Positions 1 to 9,759 of a DNA stretch of 25,539 bases are shown piece by piece (within the stretch, counting starts at the first letter, position 1; each line of letters opens with the position of its first letter). The translations under genes and the position numbers were made by a program. The notes under the pieces are model-generated. The model was not told the origin of the DNA. It did not search any database and saw only the letters and a list, made by a program, of their open reading frames with translations. The DNA is from Priapulus caudatus. Taxonomy: Eukaryota; Priapulida; Priapulimorpha; Priapulimorphida; Priapulidae. Location of the stretch: assembly GCF_000485595.1 (NCBI RefSeq), contig NW_014577121.1:282973-308511 (forward strand). The letters are read 5' to 3'.

Positions 1-121
1 CAATTATAACATGTATGATGTATTTCATTATGCCACTATCGCGAATATAAAGACAGATTTTTGCAAGTTAAAATTTTTGATTCTTGTATTACTGTTCTCC
101 ATAACACTTATTCGATACTTT

Positions 122-383
122 CATTGGATTCCTTGTCCCTGAAAACATAGGATTAGCATATTTTTAAAAGTTTTTAAGGTGATTAGAGGCAGAAATACGG
201 CCAAATATGTATTTTATGGCGGCCATTTTGAAAATCCAAAATGGCGGCCATGCCGGTATCTCCGCAAATGTAAACATTGTTTTTCGAATTCCTCATGTTA
301 TAACCTTTCCAAAAATGCATAGGTTTGCTAATCTACCATAATTCTGAACGAAATTAAATTTATTGACATAGTGAACCTGACTA
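122..383 (-). repeat. Dispersed repeat arm with ATGGCGGCCAT inverted motif
   Basis: This stretch is the reverse complement of about 6160-6398 and is repeated directly at about 9885-10145. It contains a local inverted repeat in which GGCGGCCATTTTG is followed by CAAAATGGCGGCC (about 219-248). It directly abuts the 311-bp tandem units, which are on the other strand relative to their order in the 5853-6400 copy. Confidence 0.8.
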
Positions 384-960
384 ACTGGCCCCAAAACATA
401 TCACAGGGGTTTTGATATTTTTTTTTAATTATGCAAATTGGGTAGATTTTGGAAATTTTACTATGCATTTCATTGTCTCCCTACGGTCAATGATAACTCG
501 AGAACCGTTTGACCCACATGTTTCAAATTGCATACAGTTGTTACTCCTATGGGAGAGATTTGAACGTCCTATTTTGGAGCACGCCAGTCGACCTACTTTT
601 GAGCCACGCCCACTTTTTGGCAAAAATGGAAATGGCCATAATTCAGTTCATGTTCAACGGATTTTGCTCATTTTTGGTATGTGAATGACTAAGGACTGGC
701 CCCAAAACATATCACACGGGTTTTGATTTTTTTTTAATTATGCAAATTAGGTAGATTTTGGCAATTTCACTATGCATTTCAGTGTCTGCCTACGGTCAAC
801 GTAACTTAAGAACCGTTTGATCCACATGTTTCAAATTGCATACAGTTGTTATACTCCTATGGGAGAGATTTGAACGTCCTATTTTGGAGCATGCCAGTCG
901 ACCTACTTTTGAGCCACGTCCACTTTTTGGCAAAAATGAAAATGGCCATCTAGATTCATT
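384..960 (+). repeat. Two tandem units of about 311 bp, part of a dispersed repeat
   Basis: The string CTGGCCCCAAAACATATCAC occurs at 385 and again at 696, followed in both by the same order of words (TTTTAATTATGCAAATT, TACGGTCAA, AACCGTTTGA, CATGTTTCAAATTGCATACA, TATGGGAGAGATTTGAACGT, GAGCCACG). The second unit is truncated near 960. The same pair is present in the duplicate at about 10150-10730, and one unit is found at 5935-6150. The short open frames on both strands here are repeat shadows. Confidence 0.85.
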
Positions 961-1110
961 CGGTTTTGTTGTTTTAGTTCTCCCATATATACTTTTATAT
1001 AATGTAGGTAGATAGTTGCTGATTTAGAAATGACTTGTTGGCACTCGCTCATTTGTGTACTTTTTTGTTGTGAGCTATAGTGTCATTGACACAATTCATT
1101 ATGGTTTCAG

Positions 1111-1237
1111 TTGTTGTCATTGACACTAGATGGAGTTACTGGAGCAATGCAGGATAGGATGAGAGGTTACCATTCCACAAAAGGACATCATATGATGTTG
1201 AATATTAATTTGTGGTCCACATTATACCTGGCATTCG
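1111..1237 (+). CDS. SLC35B1: SLC35B1 exon 5, upstream out-of-order copy, frame intact
   Basis: Acceptor TTTCAG ends at 1110 and donor GTGAGT begins at 1238. The 127 bases read as 42 codons plus one base: [20 protein letters not shown], then [20 protein letters not shown] and AF. Phases match exon 4 (in, phase 0) and exon 6 (out, phase 1) perfectly. The copy lies 1.46 kb upstream of exon 2, so it cannot be used in the normal protein order unless the assembly is wrong or a second gene copy lies upstream of the window. It sits in a repeat shared with 9760-11730. Confidence 0.9.
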
Positions 1238-1799
1238 GTGAGTCAGTTGTCCAGGCATACAAGCTGTCACCTATTCCATTATTCAGGGTTAGTAGGCCTA
1301 GCTACTTCTTCATGGCGCATTGGATTTTTTTGACCTGGTGCGCGTACTATATTTTGTACAGGAGAAGTCCAAAAATCTGGATGCCAGAAATTCGGACCAC
1401 CCGAGAATCTGGACTTTTCGAAAACACTCAAATTTAACTCTCTTTTTAATAAACTAAAAATAAATAATTAATTTGCATAAAATAACTTCCCCTTTCATTT
1501 GTTTGCTGTATTTTTCTTTTACTATATTAATTTTTAAATATGATTTCAAACATTACATGCTCTTTTTTTGCAGTGAAAATTTTGTATGTTTACATTTTTG
1601 TCAAGTGCTGACTTTATTTCACGTTAAAACTGCTCGTTTTGATAAATGAAGCATGCTGTATTTGCTAATGAATAAACTCAGAATTTATCTGTTCATCTCT
1701 TCTTTATTCCACCTTAAATTAGAATTTTAAAAGTACTAGCTGCCCGAGAATCTGGAAAATCCGAAAATCCGGACTGACCCAATCCCTGAGCAGTCTGGA

Positions 1800-1946
1800 T
1801 TTTTAGCTCATCTGACATAGTCAGATGCAGCTTGTAGAATCGCATGATCGTCCGTGCGTCCGTCCGTCCGTCCGTCCGAGCGTCCGTCCGTGCGTCAACA
1901 GTTGGGCACAAATCTTAACCGCTCGACGTACGGTCACGATATTCGG
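1800..1946 (+). mobile_element. 'AGCTCA' Helitron/HINE-like element, 5' fragment
   Basis: It starts TTTTTAGCTCATCTGAC with a perfect 8-bp hairpin, CATCTGAC-ATA-GTCAGATG (1809-1827), then an array of GTCC/CGTCCGTC (about 1849-1895), then homology to 11587-11730. After 1946 the sequence is unrelated to the fuller copy, so this one is truncated at the duplication breakpoint. The arginine/aspartate-rich open frames on both strands are read-throughs of the CGTC array. Confidence 0.7.
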
Positions 1947-2697
1947 ATCAAATAGTTACCAGGGTACGTTCCGGCAGTACCCTGGGGGACATAGACCCTA
2001 TGAGCGATAGTTTGTGCACAGCACGGCCGGCCCGCAGTAGCTCTAGATAGTATAGAGCTAGCCTTTAGCTAGCCGTTAGGCATAGCTCTTCGAAGGGCAC
2101 TTGAACCTAGAGCTTAGCTCCAAGAAACGGTCTTTGCTAGGGTTAGAAGACCTGTGTATATTGACGTTAGTCACACAGCCTGGTCGGGCTACCTAGAGCT
2201 AATTGGGCAAATTAAAAGCCAAAAAAAGCCAAAATAAGCCAACGGGCACTTGAATTAGTTGAACCATGATTTGATTAAACAGGAATTAAACGTATTTACT
2301 ACCAAAGTCTTAATGTTTATTTATTTATGTTCACTATTATTATGTTTTGCCTATTATTTAGTTCCCCGTAAATGAAGTTCAGACGTTCCTCTGGAACATA
2401 CACAAATTCACTGCACTCACCCCGCACAAGAAAGAGCAGGTGGGAAAGGGTGAGCGCATAGCACATTGCTTGCTTCGTTTCATGCCTTCACAGAAAAAAT
2501 ACACAAATAACCACCTCCATAATATTAGTACCTATGCGTAGCCAAATGTTCACGTGGTTGAATTATCATGGTGACCATATTGTACAACCATAGATACATA
2601 CAAAAACGTGTTCCATACACACATTTCTTGTATAGTTCACGTGTCTCATAACTACAAGAAATTAAGATAAATTTTTATGATTTGAATTGTCTTGCAG
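1947..2697. other. Intronic/upstream sequence, short palindromes only
   Basis: No coding segment was recognised. It holds a perfect inverted repeat TAGCTCTA-GATAGTA-TAGAGCTA near 2038-2060, GCTAGC words around 2060-2076, the phrase GGGCACTTGAA twice (about 2095 and 2246, the second continuing TTAG), and a run of AAGCC units near 2215-2240. The first exon of SLC35B1 would be expected upstream of 2698 but nothing here encodes it. Confidence 0.6.
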
Positions 2698-2801
2698 AAC
2701 GAGGGGAAAATATGTTGTAGGGGACACAACTGAGAAGTTCACCTATACACTCTGCCTGGTGTTCATGCAATGTGTTATAAATGGACTGTTTTCAAAACTG
2801 A
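2698..2801 (+). CDS. SLC35B1: SLC35B1 exon 2 (partial CDS)
   Basis: Acceptor TTGCAG ends at 2697 and donor GTAAGC starts at 2802. One base completes a codon from the missing exon 1, followed by 34 codons reading TRGKYVVGDTTEKFTYT and then CLVFMQCVINGLFSKL, and a final phase-1 base. RGKY is the conserved block just after the first transmembrane helix of SLC35B1, and the FTYTLCLVFMQCVINGLF stretch is the second helix. The frame is open throughout. No upstream exon with a methionine and the family's GILQE-like motif was found in 1947-2697. Confidence 0.92.
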
Positions 2802-3052
2802 GTAAGCATTCACAAGTTATGCTGTAATATTGTGTATTCTATGATGTGTATAATTTAAATTAAGACAGGTCTTGTAGTATCACCATTTTTACCATTTCTG
2901 AGCCTATACAAATGTACTCAATGGGAGTATATACAGACGGTGGAACAATACAATTTCACAATAATTCAATTTAGTAAAGTACACGGGTGGTTACTGAATG
3001 CTCATGCATTGACTGAGTGCCCGTATTGATCGAGTATCTGTTTCACTTGCAG

Positions 3053-3180
3053 TCATCAGAGTGACGAATCCAGGTACTGATTCAACCCCTACCAGTCTCT
3101 TCGCCATGTGCAGTGTGTCCTATCTCGGCGCTATGCTGGCAAGCAACCTGGCGCTACAGCATGTAAACTATCCGACACAG
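3053..3180 (+). CDS. SLC35B1: SLC35B1 exon 3 (partial CDS)
   Basis: Acceptor TTGCAG ends at 3052 and donor GTATGT begins at 3181. The exon enters in phase 1 and leaves in phase 0. It encodes a short variable luminal/cytosolic loop ([11 protein letters not shown]) and then a hydrophobic segment with the family motif [20 protein letters not shown] followed by PTQ. The loop is the region least like vertebrate SLC35B1; the helix is close to it. The 251-bp intron before this exon is the shortest in the gene. Confidence 0.93.
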
Positions 3181-4414
3181 GTATGTAGCCCCACCCAGAA
3201 TCCTATATACATGAGTAGACTATTGCTGTGTGCATGTAGATGTACAGTAGTACTCATGCACACGCAGTGACGTGACTGCACCAGGTCTTTCGTGTACCTC
3301 TAGGCACAACTACACGCCACAGTTTAACTCTCTTGTAGCTATGAGTTTTACAAGTTATCTATTTGACTGCAAGTGTGCCTTCGTTTCTCAATAATGTTTC
3401 GTTTTCATGGATTTGTATATTTCTGATAGAAGTTTGTTTTCGGTGTTACGTGAAATTCTCGGCAAGTCGCGCCTCGTTCGTAGTTAGTAGTTACTATTCA
3501 TCACAGCAATGTGCATCTAAGTGATGCACATAGTGATCTGTGTGGTGTGACATCTGGTAGGTACTGCATGGTGATTGTAGGTGCTGTTGCATAATGGCTA
3601 GTAAGCTATGTACAGATCATAACTGATATGTGTTCCCCATGCGGAAGTTGGCATTAAGTAGACTGACACTGTCAAGGCCAGGTTGTACGAATCGTTTGTC
3701 TACGAGTGTTTCCTGAGTAATTCATGAGCAGCAAGCATTTGCGAAAGTCGGCTGCGGTTACGAGATTGCATGCTGCACCTGATGTCTTCGGCGGCTTCCG
3801 TTAGGGATGGGGCACTGCGACGCCTGACTTATTTTGGCGGCTTTCGTTAAAAGTCAGGATTGCAAACAATTTACACCCATGCAATCTCGTGTTTCCCCCA
3901 CCTTTACGACACTTGCCGTTATTGCTTGAATAACAGCAACTGTCTAGAGTAACGCTAACATGTCTTAGAACCTTCGTACTTAGCTATATTCACCAAAACA
4001 TGCACAATTCGAGTTTTGATTACTGCTGCCATTTCTTGTGAATCTTGGACTATAGCGCCAGCTATTGACCAATTTCAAAAAATAAACGGAGTCAACTACA
4101 CATAATATCAGAAACAGATGCCACTTTGTTTGAATTTGTTGCAGAAGTTGTAACTAAGTTAGTGCGCCGACAATTTACAAGTTTACCCATTCTGACTAAG
4201 GCGCGATTTGTGTTTTCATTCTCGCTATAATCAAAAATGCCATGGTGTTACGATGTATCCGAATCCAATTTTCTATGCTATAACTGCATAGTCTTAGTGG
4301 TTTTCAAGTTGGTGCAATCAGCGATATATCTGCTGTGAGGTGAGTCTATATTTCGCTATATTTTTTTTCGGATTGATCGTTTCTGAGCAATAACCTTGCA
4401 ATAAACCCTTTAAG
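3181..4414. other. Intron 3, with one small nested inverted repeat
   Basis: No exon was recognised. A short hairpin TGTGCATC-TAAGT-GATGCACA lies near 3510-3531 and a larger nested inverted repeat at 3760-3890. The rest is unremarkable AT-rich sequence. Confidence 0.6.
3760..3890. repeat. Nested inverted repeat, possible small MITE remnant
   Basis: Outer arms ACGAGATTGCATG (3760-3772) and CATGCAATCTCGT (3878-3890) are perfectly complementary. Inside is a second pair, CCTGACTT (3823-3830) and AAGTCAGG (3851-3858), and two direct copies of GGCGGCTT(C/T)CGTTA. No clear target duplication is seen. Confidence 0.55.
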
Positions 4415-4603
4415 GTGTTGGGGAAGTCCTGCAAGCCGATACCTGTCATGCTGCTCGGCGTGCTGATTGGTGGCAAGCGCTACAACCTGCAGAAGTATGT
4501 CTTTGTGACGATGATCGTCATCGGAGTCGCGCTCTTCATGTACAAGGACGGCAAGGTATCCAGCTCCAGTGATCTCGTCGTCGGCGCCGGTGAAGCCCTG
4601 CTG
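4415..4603 (+). CDS. SLC35B1: SLC35B1 exon 4 (partial CDS)
   Basis: Sixty-three whole codons, phase 0 at both ends; acceptor TTTAAG (AAG rather than the commoner CAG/TAG) and donor GTAGGT at 4604. It encodes [16 protein letters not shown], the best-known signature of SLC35B1, then a basic loop (GGKRYNLQK) and a helix ([16 protein letters not shown]), ending VVGAGEALL. The reading frame runs on into the intron, so an open frame starting at the methionine at the old track position is not a separate gene. The next coding block in protein order (LLSLTLDG) is found only at 10884 or, out of order, at 1111. Confidence 0.95.
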
Positions 4604-4679
4604 GTAGGTGCAGTCCGAGCGCTGAAGAAGGTGGCAGCCTCTAGTGTGCCTTTCTAAAGCTTTCGCTTTAAGAACAGAC

Positions 4680-4928
4680 GCAGCGATGGCTCAATTGGTA
4701 GAGTGCTCGCCTCGCATGTTATGTGGAAGGTCGGGGGTTTAAATCCCGGCCGGGTCATACCAAAGACTTGAAAAATGGTACACACTGCTTCTCTGCTTAG
4801 CACTCAGAAAAAGAGCTTGAGTGTGGAAACGTAAAAACAGCTGTGTAGGTCCGGCTTTAAGAGGTAGGCCAAACGTATCTCCCTGCGTGTCATAGAAGGC
4901 GACTAAAATCTGGATCTGGATCTGGATA
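4680..4928 (+). mobile_element. tRNA-derived SINE (+ strand)
   Basis: A tRNA-like head has an internal A box TGGCTCAATTGG (4687-4698) and B box GGTTTAAATCC (4736-4746) with normal spacing, so it would be transcribed by RNA polymerase III. A tRNA-unrelated body follows and then a simple tail of CTGGAT units (about 4909-4928). The acceptor-stem positions do not pair as in a working tRNA, so it is not a tRNA gene. It sits 80 bp downstream of exon 4. Confidence 0.85.
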
Positions 4929-5009
4929 GTTTACTGCATAGCCTACGGTTACATGGATAATAACGCAGGGACATTCCGTAAGGAATAAACATCTATAGCT
5001 AGCCATGGG

Positions 5010-5290
5010 GTGTGACCTAGCTTGGGTAAAGCCAGGTAGTTAGCCTTTTAGCCGAATGGCACTGAGGATGGTCACAGTCAGAGTTTTTTTGGCACCCTCA
5101 GTGGTTCTTTACATCACCATTGGCCTTAGTATTACTGGAGACGGGACCGCCATTTGACGTGGTCATCCGAGCCACGGGAGATTCACAGTCTCCAATGTTG
5201 CGAGCCCCGGCCAGGGTTTGAACTCACAGCCTTCAGTGGACAGTATACGTGGCCTAACCACTGGGTCATGAAGGTGCTCCCCAGGAGCTC
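5010..5290 (-). mobile_element. tRNA-derived SINE (- strand)
   Basis: Read on the minus strand there is an A-box-like TGACCCAGTGG (complement of 5258-5268) and a B-box-like GAGTTCAAACCC (complement of 5214-5225), followed by a body running down to about 5010. The head is a different tRNA type from the 4680 SINE. On the + strand just beyond it, GGAAGGGCATCCGGCTGTAA (about 5312-5331) resembles the 3' tail of RTE-clade (Rex3-like) LINEs and SINEs, so a second fragment may abut here. Confidence 0.65.
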
Positions 5291-5375
5291 CCCAACTAAA
5301 AGGAGTTGTCCGGAAGGGCATCCGGCTGTAAAACTTTAAACAGCTTGCTTGCTATGCTTACATACTATTGCTTAT

Positions 5376-5410
5376 ATATTATTATATATATATATATATA
5401 TATATTATTG
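5376..5410. repeat. (TA)n microsatellite
   Basis: About 30 bases of alternating T and A flanked on both sides by TATTGCTT-like words. Confidence 0.9.
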
Positions 5411-5852
5411 CTTGCTATGGGCTATGTATGAGTCACGAGTGTATGTTTACATCGAGCAGTATAGTAAAATAGGAAGTATAATGCAGCAATTTAACCATAA
5501 AAAGTGAACAGAATTACTTACATTTTGTGAAAAAGTAGAAATATTTATTTTACTTTTACTATTTACGGTGAAGTAATCGCTATAAAAAGAAAATTATTAA
5601 AATTTATTAACAGAAGCCCTTATTGCAGCACTGCATGTCTTTTTTTGTGATCTGAGAATTTCAATGGCCTTCTCATTATCATCATACAGATATGTGTCTA
5701 ATGTTATATTTAATATTCTGTCAGATATAATTAATCAGTGTTGGTTTGCTCACTAATAATTGACTTAAGGTAAATCTCACTGCAGTATGAATGCATGAAG
5801 ATGCTAGATGTTAAGTACTGTAGACTACCTATGACTTACAATTTACAGTCGA
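5411..5852. other. AT-rich intron sequence, no feature seen
   Basis: No open frame, repeat or RNA-like structure stands out between the TA microsatellite and the next dispersed repeat. Confidence 0.5.
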
Positions 5853-6400
5853 TTTTTAGCTCACCTTGACATCAAGATGAGCTATTGCCATGGGGCGTTG
5901 TCCGTTGTACGTTCGTTCGTCCGTCAACATTTGGCTACGGCCAACGATAACTTGAGAACCGTTTGACCCACATGTTTCAAATTGCATACAGTTGTTACTC
6001 CTATGGGAGAGATTTGAACGTCCTATTTTGGAGTACACCAGTTGACCTACTTTTGAGCCACGCCCACTTTGACAAAAATGGAAATGGCCATAAGTCAGTT
6101 CAGATTAAACGGATTTTGCTCATTTTTGGTATGTGAATGAATAAGGACTTAGTCAGGTTCACTATGTTTTTTCGTTCAGAAATATGGTAGATTAGCAAAC
6201 CTATACATTTTTGGAAAGGTCATAGCATGAGGAATCCGAAAAACAATGTTTACATTTGCGGAGATACCGGCATGGCCGCCATTTTGGATTTTCAAAATGG
6301 CCGCCATAAAATACATATTTGGCCGTATTTCTGCCTCTAATCACCCTAAAAACTTTTTAAAATATGCTAATCCTATGTTTTCAGGGACAAGGAATCCATT
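5853..6400 (+). mobile_element. 'AGCTCA' dispersed element, chimeric copy
   Basis: It starts TTTTTAGCTCACC with a terminal hairpin (GCTCACCTTGA / TCAAGATGAGC, one G-T pair), a short GTTC/GTCC array and then one 311-bp-type unit (about 5935-6150) in the same orientation as 480-697. From about 6160 to 6398 it is the reverse complement of 122-383. The order of these two halves is therefore rearranged relative to the copies at 122-960 and 9885-10730. No intact protein frame is present. Confidence 0.7.
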
Positions 6401-6559
6401 GGTGACATAACCAGACTTCTAACTGTAACACTTGGTATTTTTTTCAGGAAATATTGTTATTGAAACAAAACAAAATCCATTAATATATAGCATATATGCG
6501 TTTCTGCAACATATAAACTGCCCACCTTAGGTTGGATCATAGCTTCTGCTCTATCTAGA

Positions 6560-9500
6560 TCAAAAGAGAATGGAGAACAGAGCCACATCCCAGGTTGGGC
6601 AGGGTTCAAATCACTCGTGTCAGCTGGCCAATGTCTGACCCACGTCGGCGCACTACCACTGCTGCCAGAAGTGGCACGTACATGAGTGGCCTACCATGCT
6701 GACTGTGATTCTGCAAGCATCCGAATTGAAGACGTTGGTCGTTGGTGAAGAATACCCGACAGTGATTTCGTTCGACATGGCACTGTACGAGAAGGCAGTG
6801 CAGTTACTGGATTCAAGACTTGATCTGAAAGAAGCAGTTGTCCCCAGACTGGGTGTGAGCTACATGCTGTGATGGCTGCGCTGAGAGCTCTGGGAACGTC
6901 CATAGAAAACTCAGGGATAGATGATGCGTGGATTGAGGCTGACCGTTACTGGCTCTGCACAACCAGAACAGATCTCTCAAGTTGCGCTCCACCTACACGA
7001 GAGAACTCTTCGTGCCACACATCCACACTTAGTATGGCTCGTATATGAACTTGTCTGAGAACAGTTCTTCACGAGAAAAGCCAAACCTTAAAGTCATTTG
7101 CGTAGAAGCAGCACAGTAATGTCCAGGAAGCTTGGTGCAAAAATCAGCAGCTGACAGAAGCTCAAATCCGAAAGCGTGAGCAAGGACCAATGACGATCTA
7201 CTACAGAACCCTCACTAAGACGACGAGTCATTCAACAGCTGAAAATGTGGGAAGCGCAGAAATCCTCAAATGCAATGTTCGAAGTCTTTGATGAACTGCA
7301 TCCACCGGTTGAAACCATCTTGGCACTTTGTTGAGGCATCCAGGAATTCCAATCTCGTTTCCCACCTTCAAGCTGGGGAGGCACTAAGCAAGTTATTCTT
7401 CGCCATAGATCGATATAAAATACAAGCGGCCTCTGGCCACGTTACATCGCAGACATGCATGAGTTGAAGACAAGCCATCCAGAAACCTGGAGTGAACTAC
7501 AAGACGGAAACATATCTGTGACCAGAGTACGATCCCATTTGTCTCGATTGGAGCAGATCACGCATGTGAACAACTCAACAGGATGATGAAGATACATTCT
7601 GGGTTAATTGGCATTTCCAATAATGCCAACGCTCGTCAACGGTTCTTCTTGGCCACTCCTGAGATGTGACGTTCTTCAGCTGAATTCAAGGGCTAATTCA
7701 ATCTTGCTGTAAACAACGCCACAAGAGCATCATTGATGTTCAACAAGTGCTGTGAGAAAAGCGCATAACAACGTTGATCGCATAAAGGCTGCCATACTGA
7801 GTCACGGTATCCCTTCGCTGCTGAAGTGACCAGCTCTACAACTTCATCACACATGCATATGTCGCACCAATAGAGTGTCTCACAGATCCTGAATACGACG
7901 ACACTGGGCAGAACTGTATGTGGATTACGTTGCAGAACGCGAGTTAATGGAAATGTCAGCTTGTGGGCACCAGTCAAGAAGCAGACCAACAGGATGTACA
8001 TGTCAGGAAACAAGAAGCAAACGGTAAAGATCCGTGACCAGTCAGTAGATCTGAAAGAAACCAAAGATCTGTACGGTCGGTTGATGGTACTAGCCAGATC
8101 AAGCCGTGACGCTCGATCAGAAGCATGCGATTGGTAACTACGAATTCACTCTTACCCCAGAGCACTGTTTGCACCCGACGGTTCGATCCTACCATGTTAC
8201 TGACAAGTCAAAGCTTATCCATAGCCTTGAACAACTTTGGTAAAACGACAGAAATTCATGCTGATGCACAAGCAGCAGAAGCAACAGAACAGGCTAATGA
8301 TATTGCTGATACAGGAACGCCATCTAAATCATCATCTATGAAAATTGCTGTTGTTGATGGAATGGTGCTCGTCCAGAAGATGACAAAGAAACGCAGCGAC
8401 AATCACCACAGTCAAAGATTTTCGGTCATCATTTCAACGACCACTTTATGAACATGACAGCAGGATCCGACTGATTATCTTGGTATTCGACACATACAAG
8501 GCAGACTCATTGAGCAGAGAAACCAGAGAGAAACGACGACAAGGCAAGGACGCCTGCTCAATACCAGATTGCAGATGATACAAACATCAAACATATACCA
8601 ATGGCCGCTTCCTATCTCACGAAAAGACGAAAGCTGGTCTAAGCTATACCCTAACCCTATACCTTGCTGAGGCAACACTGGAATATAACGCAAACTCCCT
8701 AAGTTAATCATCACGTCAGCATCGGGCCATACTAGAAGCAACCAGAGTACCGGTATGCAGTTTGACCCAAACAACCACGAGGAAGCTGACACATTGATGA
8801 TCAGCTTAGCAGTAGCCGCATCCCAACGTTATCCAAAAGCACAGCTAGTCTTCTTCACCCCAGATACAGACGTCTAGTTCTGGCTGTTGCCGCCTATGAC
8901 AAGCTCTGCAAATACACATCGATGGCCATGGTATCAGGTATGTTGGAGGTAGGGCCGCATCTGGAGAGCGCTAGGAAGAAACAAGGCAACAGCGTTACCT
9001 GTATCCCACGCATTCACTGGGGCAGACAATGTCGGTCGATTCTCAGGAGTAGGTAAAACGAAATGGTTTCAACACTACATCAGGCTGAAAGGAACATAGT
9101 CAAATCACTAATGAAACTACCAGAGGACAACGGATCTAACGGCAGGAGGTGAAAGACATATTGGCCAGCTTTGTATGCTTAGCGATCTGCCAAAAGATAT
9201 TCAGATCGCGCAAGTATCCCTGACCTCAGATGCATCGTTTTGCAAACATCTGCAGAAAGTAACAAGTTGCCTCCAACAACTGGTGCCCTTGAGGAGCATA
9301 TCGAACGTGTGCGAGTACAGAGTAGAGTTTTGGTGCAGGCCCAGCCGCCATGTGCCAACAGTTGTTTGACCACACAAAAACATGGCTACCATCAGGACGA
9401 CAAGGTCACATACTACCTATCACCACCAAAGTTCTACCAGCACCACAGGCTATTGTCGAGTTAGTCAGATGTCATTGTAAAGCTAATTGCTCAACCCGAG

Positions 9501-9638
9501 GGTGCTCAATGTAGAAGAAATGACTTAACTTGCACCGACCTTTGCTTGTGTGGAACGGACTGTGAAAACGATGCGGACTGTATTGTCGCTATGACACAAC
9601 AGGACAGTGAAGATGACTCTAAATGGCATATTCTGTAA
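6560..9638 (+). pseudogene. Frameshifted FEN1/XPG-like nuclease family gene, multicopy invertebrate type
   Basis: Six-frame reading gives collinear fragments of one long protein broken by many single-base shifts and stops. In order: IPGWAGFKSLVS and EWPTMLTVILQASELKTLVV (about 6573-6760); YEKAVQLLDSRLDLKEAVVP; LHAVMAALRALGTSIENSG (about 6860-6915); YIADMHELKTSHPETWSEL (from 7443); HSGLIGISNNANARQRFFLA (about 7590-7660); YKADSLSRETRERRRQGKD (about 8490-8550); HEEADTLM (8776-8799); FFTPDTDV (to 8874); HAFTGADNVGRFSGVGKTKW (9007-9066); and a Cys-rich tail (9470-9638). From memory these blocks match an uncharacterised protein family present in many copies in molluscs, corals and echinoderms. HEEAD, SPDTDV and HAFTGCD line up in order and character with the acidic motifs and helix-two-turn-helix of FEN1/XPG nucleases; that link is inference. 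It is inserted in intron 4 of SLC35B1, with no introns apparent. Confidence 0.8.
9470..9638 (+). other. Cysteine-rich CXC-like C-terminus of the pseudogene
   Basis: After one frameshift near 9508 the frames join as CHCKANCSTRGCS then CRRNDLTCTDLCLCGTDCEN, ending at a TAA at 9636-9638. The spacing C-x-C-x3-C-x4-C-x-C-x6-C-x3-C-x-C-x3-C resembles the tesmin/TSO1 CXC zinc-binding repeat. It marks the natural 3' end of the gene family member. Confidence 0.75.
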
Positions 9639-9759
9639 ACGTGTGTGTATGTTACAGACTGCCAGTGTATTTTGCTGTCGTTTACTAGCTATACGTTTCA
9701 TGCCTGTCTAAGATGATATGAATGATTGACACATCTTGACGTTATTAACTGCCTGTTAA

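Larger units (their letters stand above)
1..1946 (+). repeat. Direct large repeat, upstream copy (contains exon 5 copy)
   Basis: From the first base of the window to the word GATATTCGG the sequence matches 9760-11730 almost base for base, with many scattered single-base insertions and deletions and few substitutions. The copy holds a dispersed-repeat segment (about 120-965), exon 5 with its splice sites, an AT-rich stretch and the first 147 bases of an 'AGCTCA' element. Homology stops inside that element. The left end is cut by the window, so the true size is unknown. Confidence 0.95.

Noticed and set aside
1714-2010. Small proteins with repeated RTD/RPS motifs
   Set aside because: They read through the CGTCCGTC array of the mobile element on both strands.
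4682-4755. Functional tRNA gene
   Set aside because: A and B boxes are present, but the ends do not pair as an acceptor stem and a SINE body with a simple tail follows.
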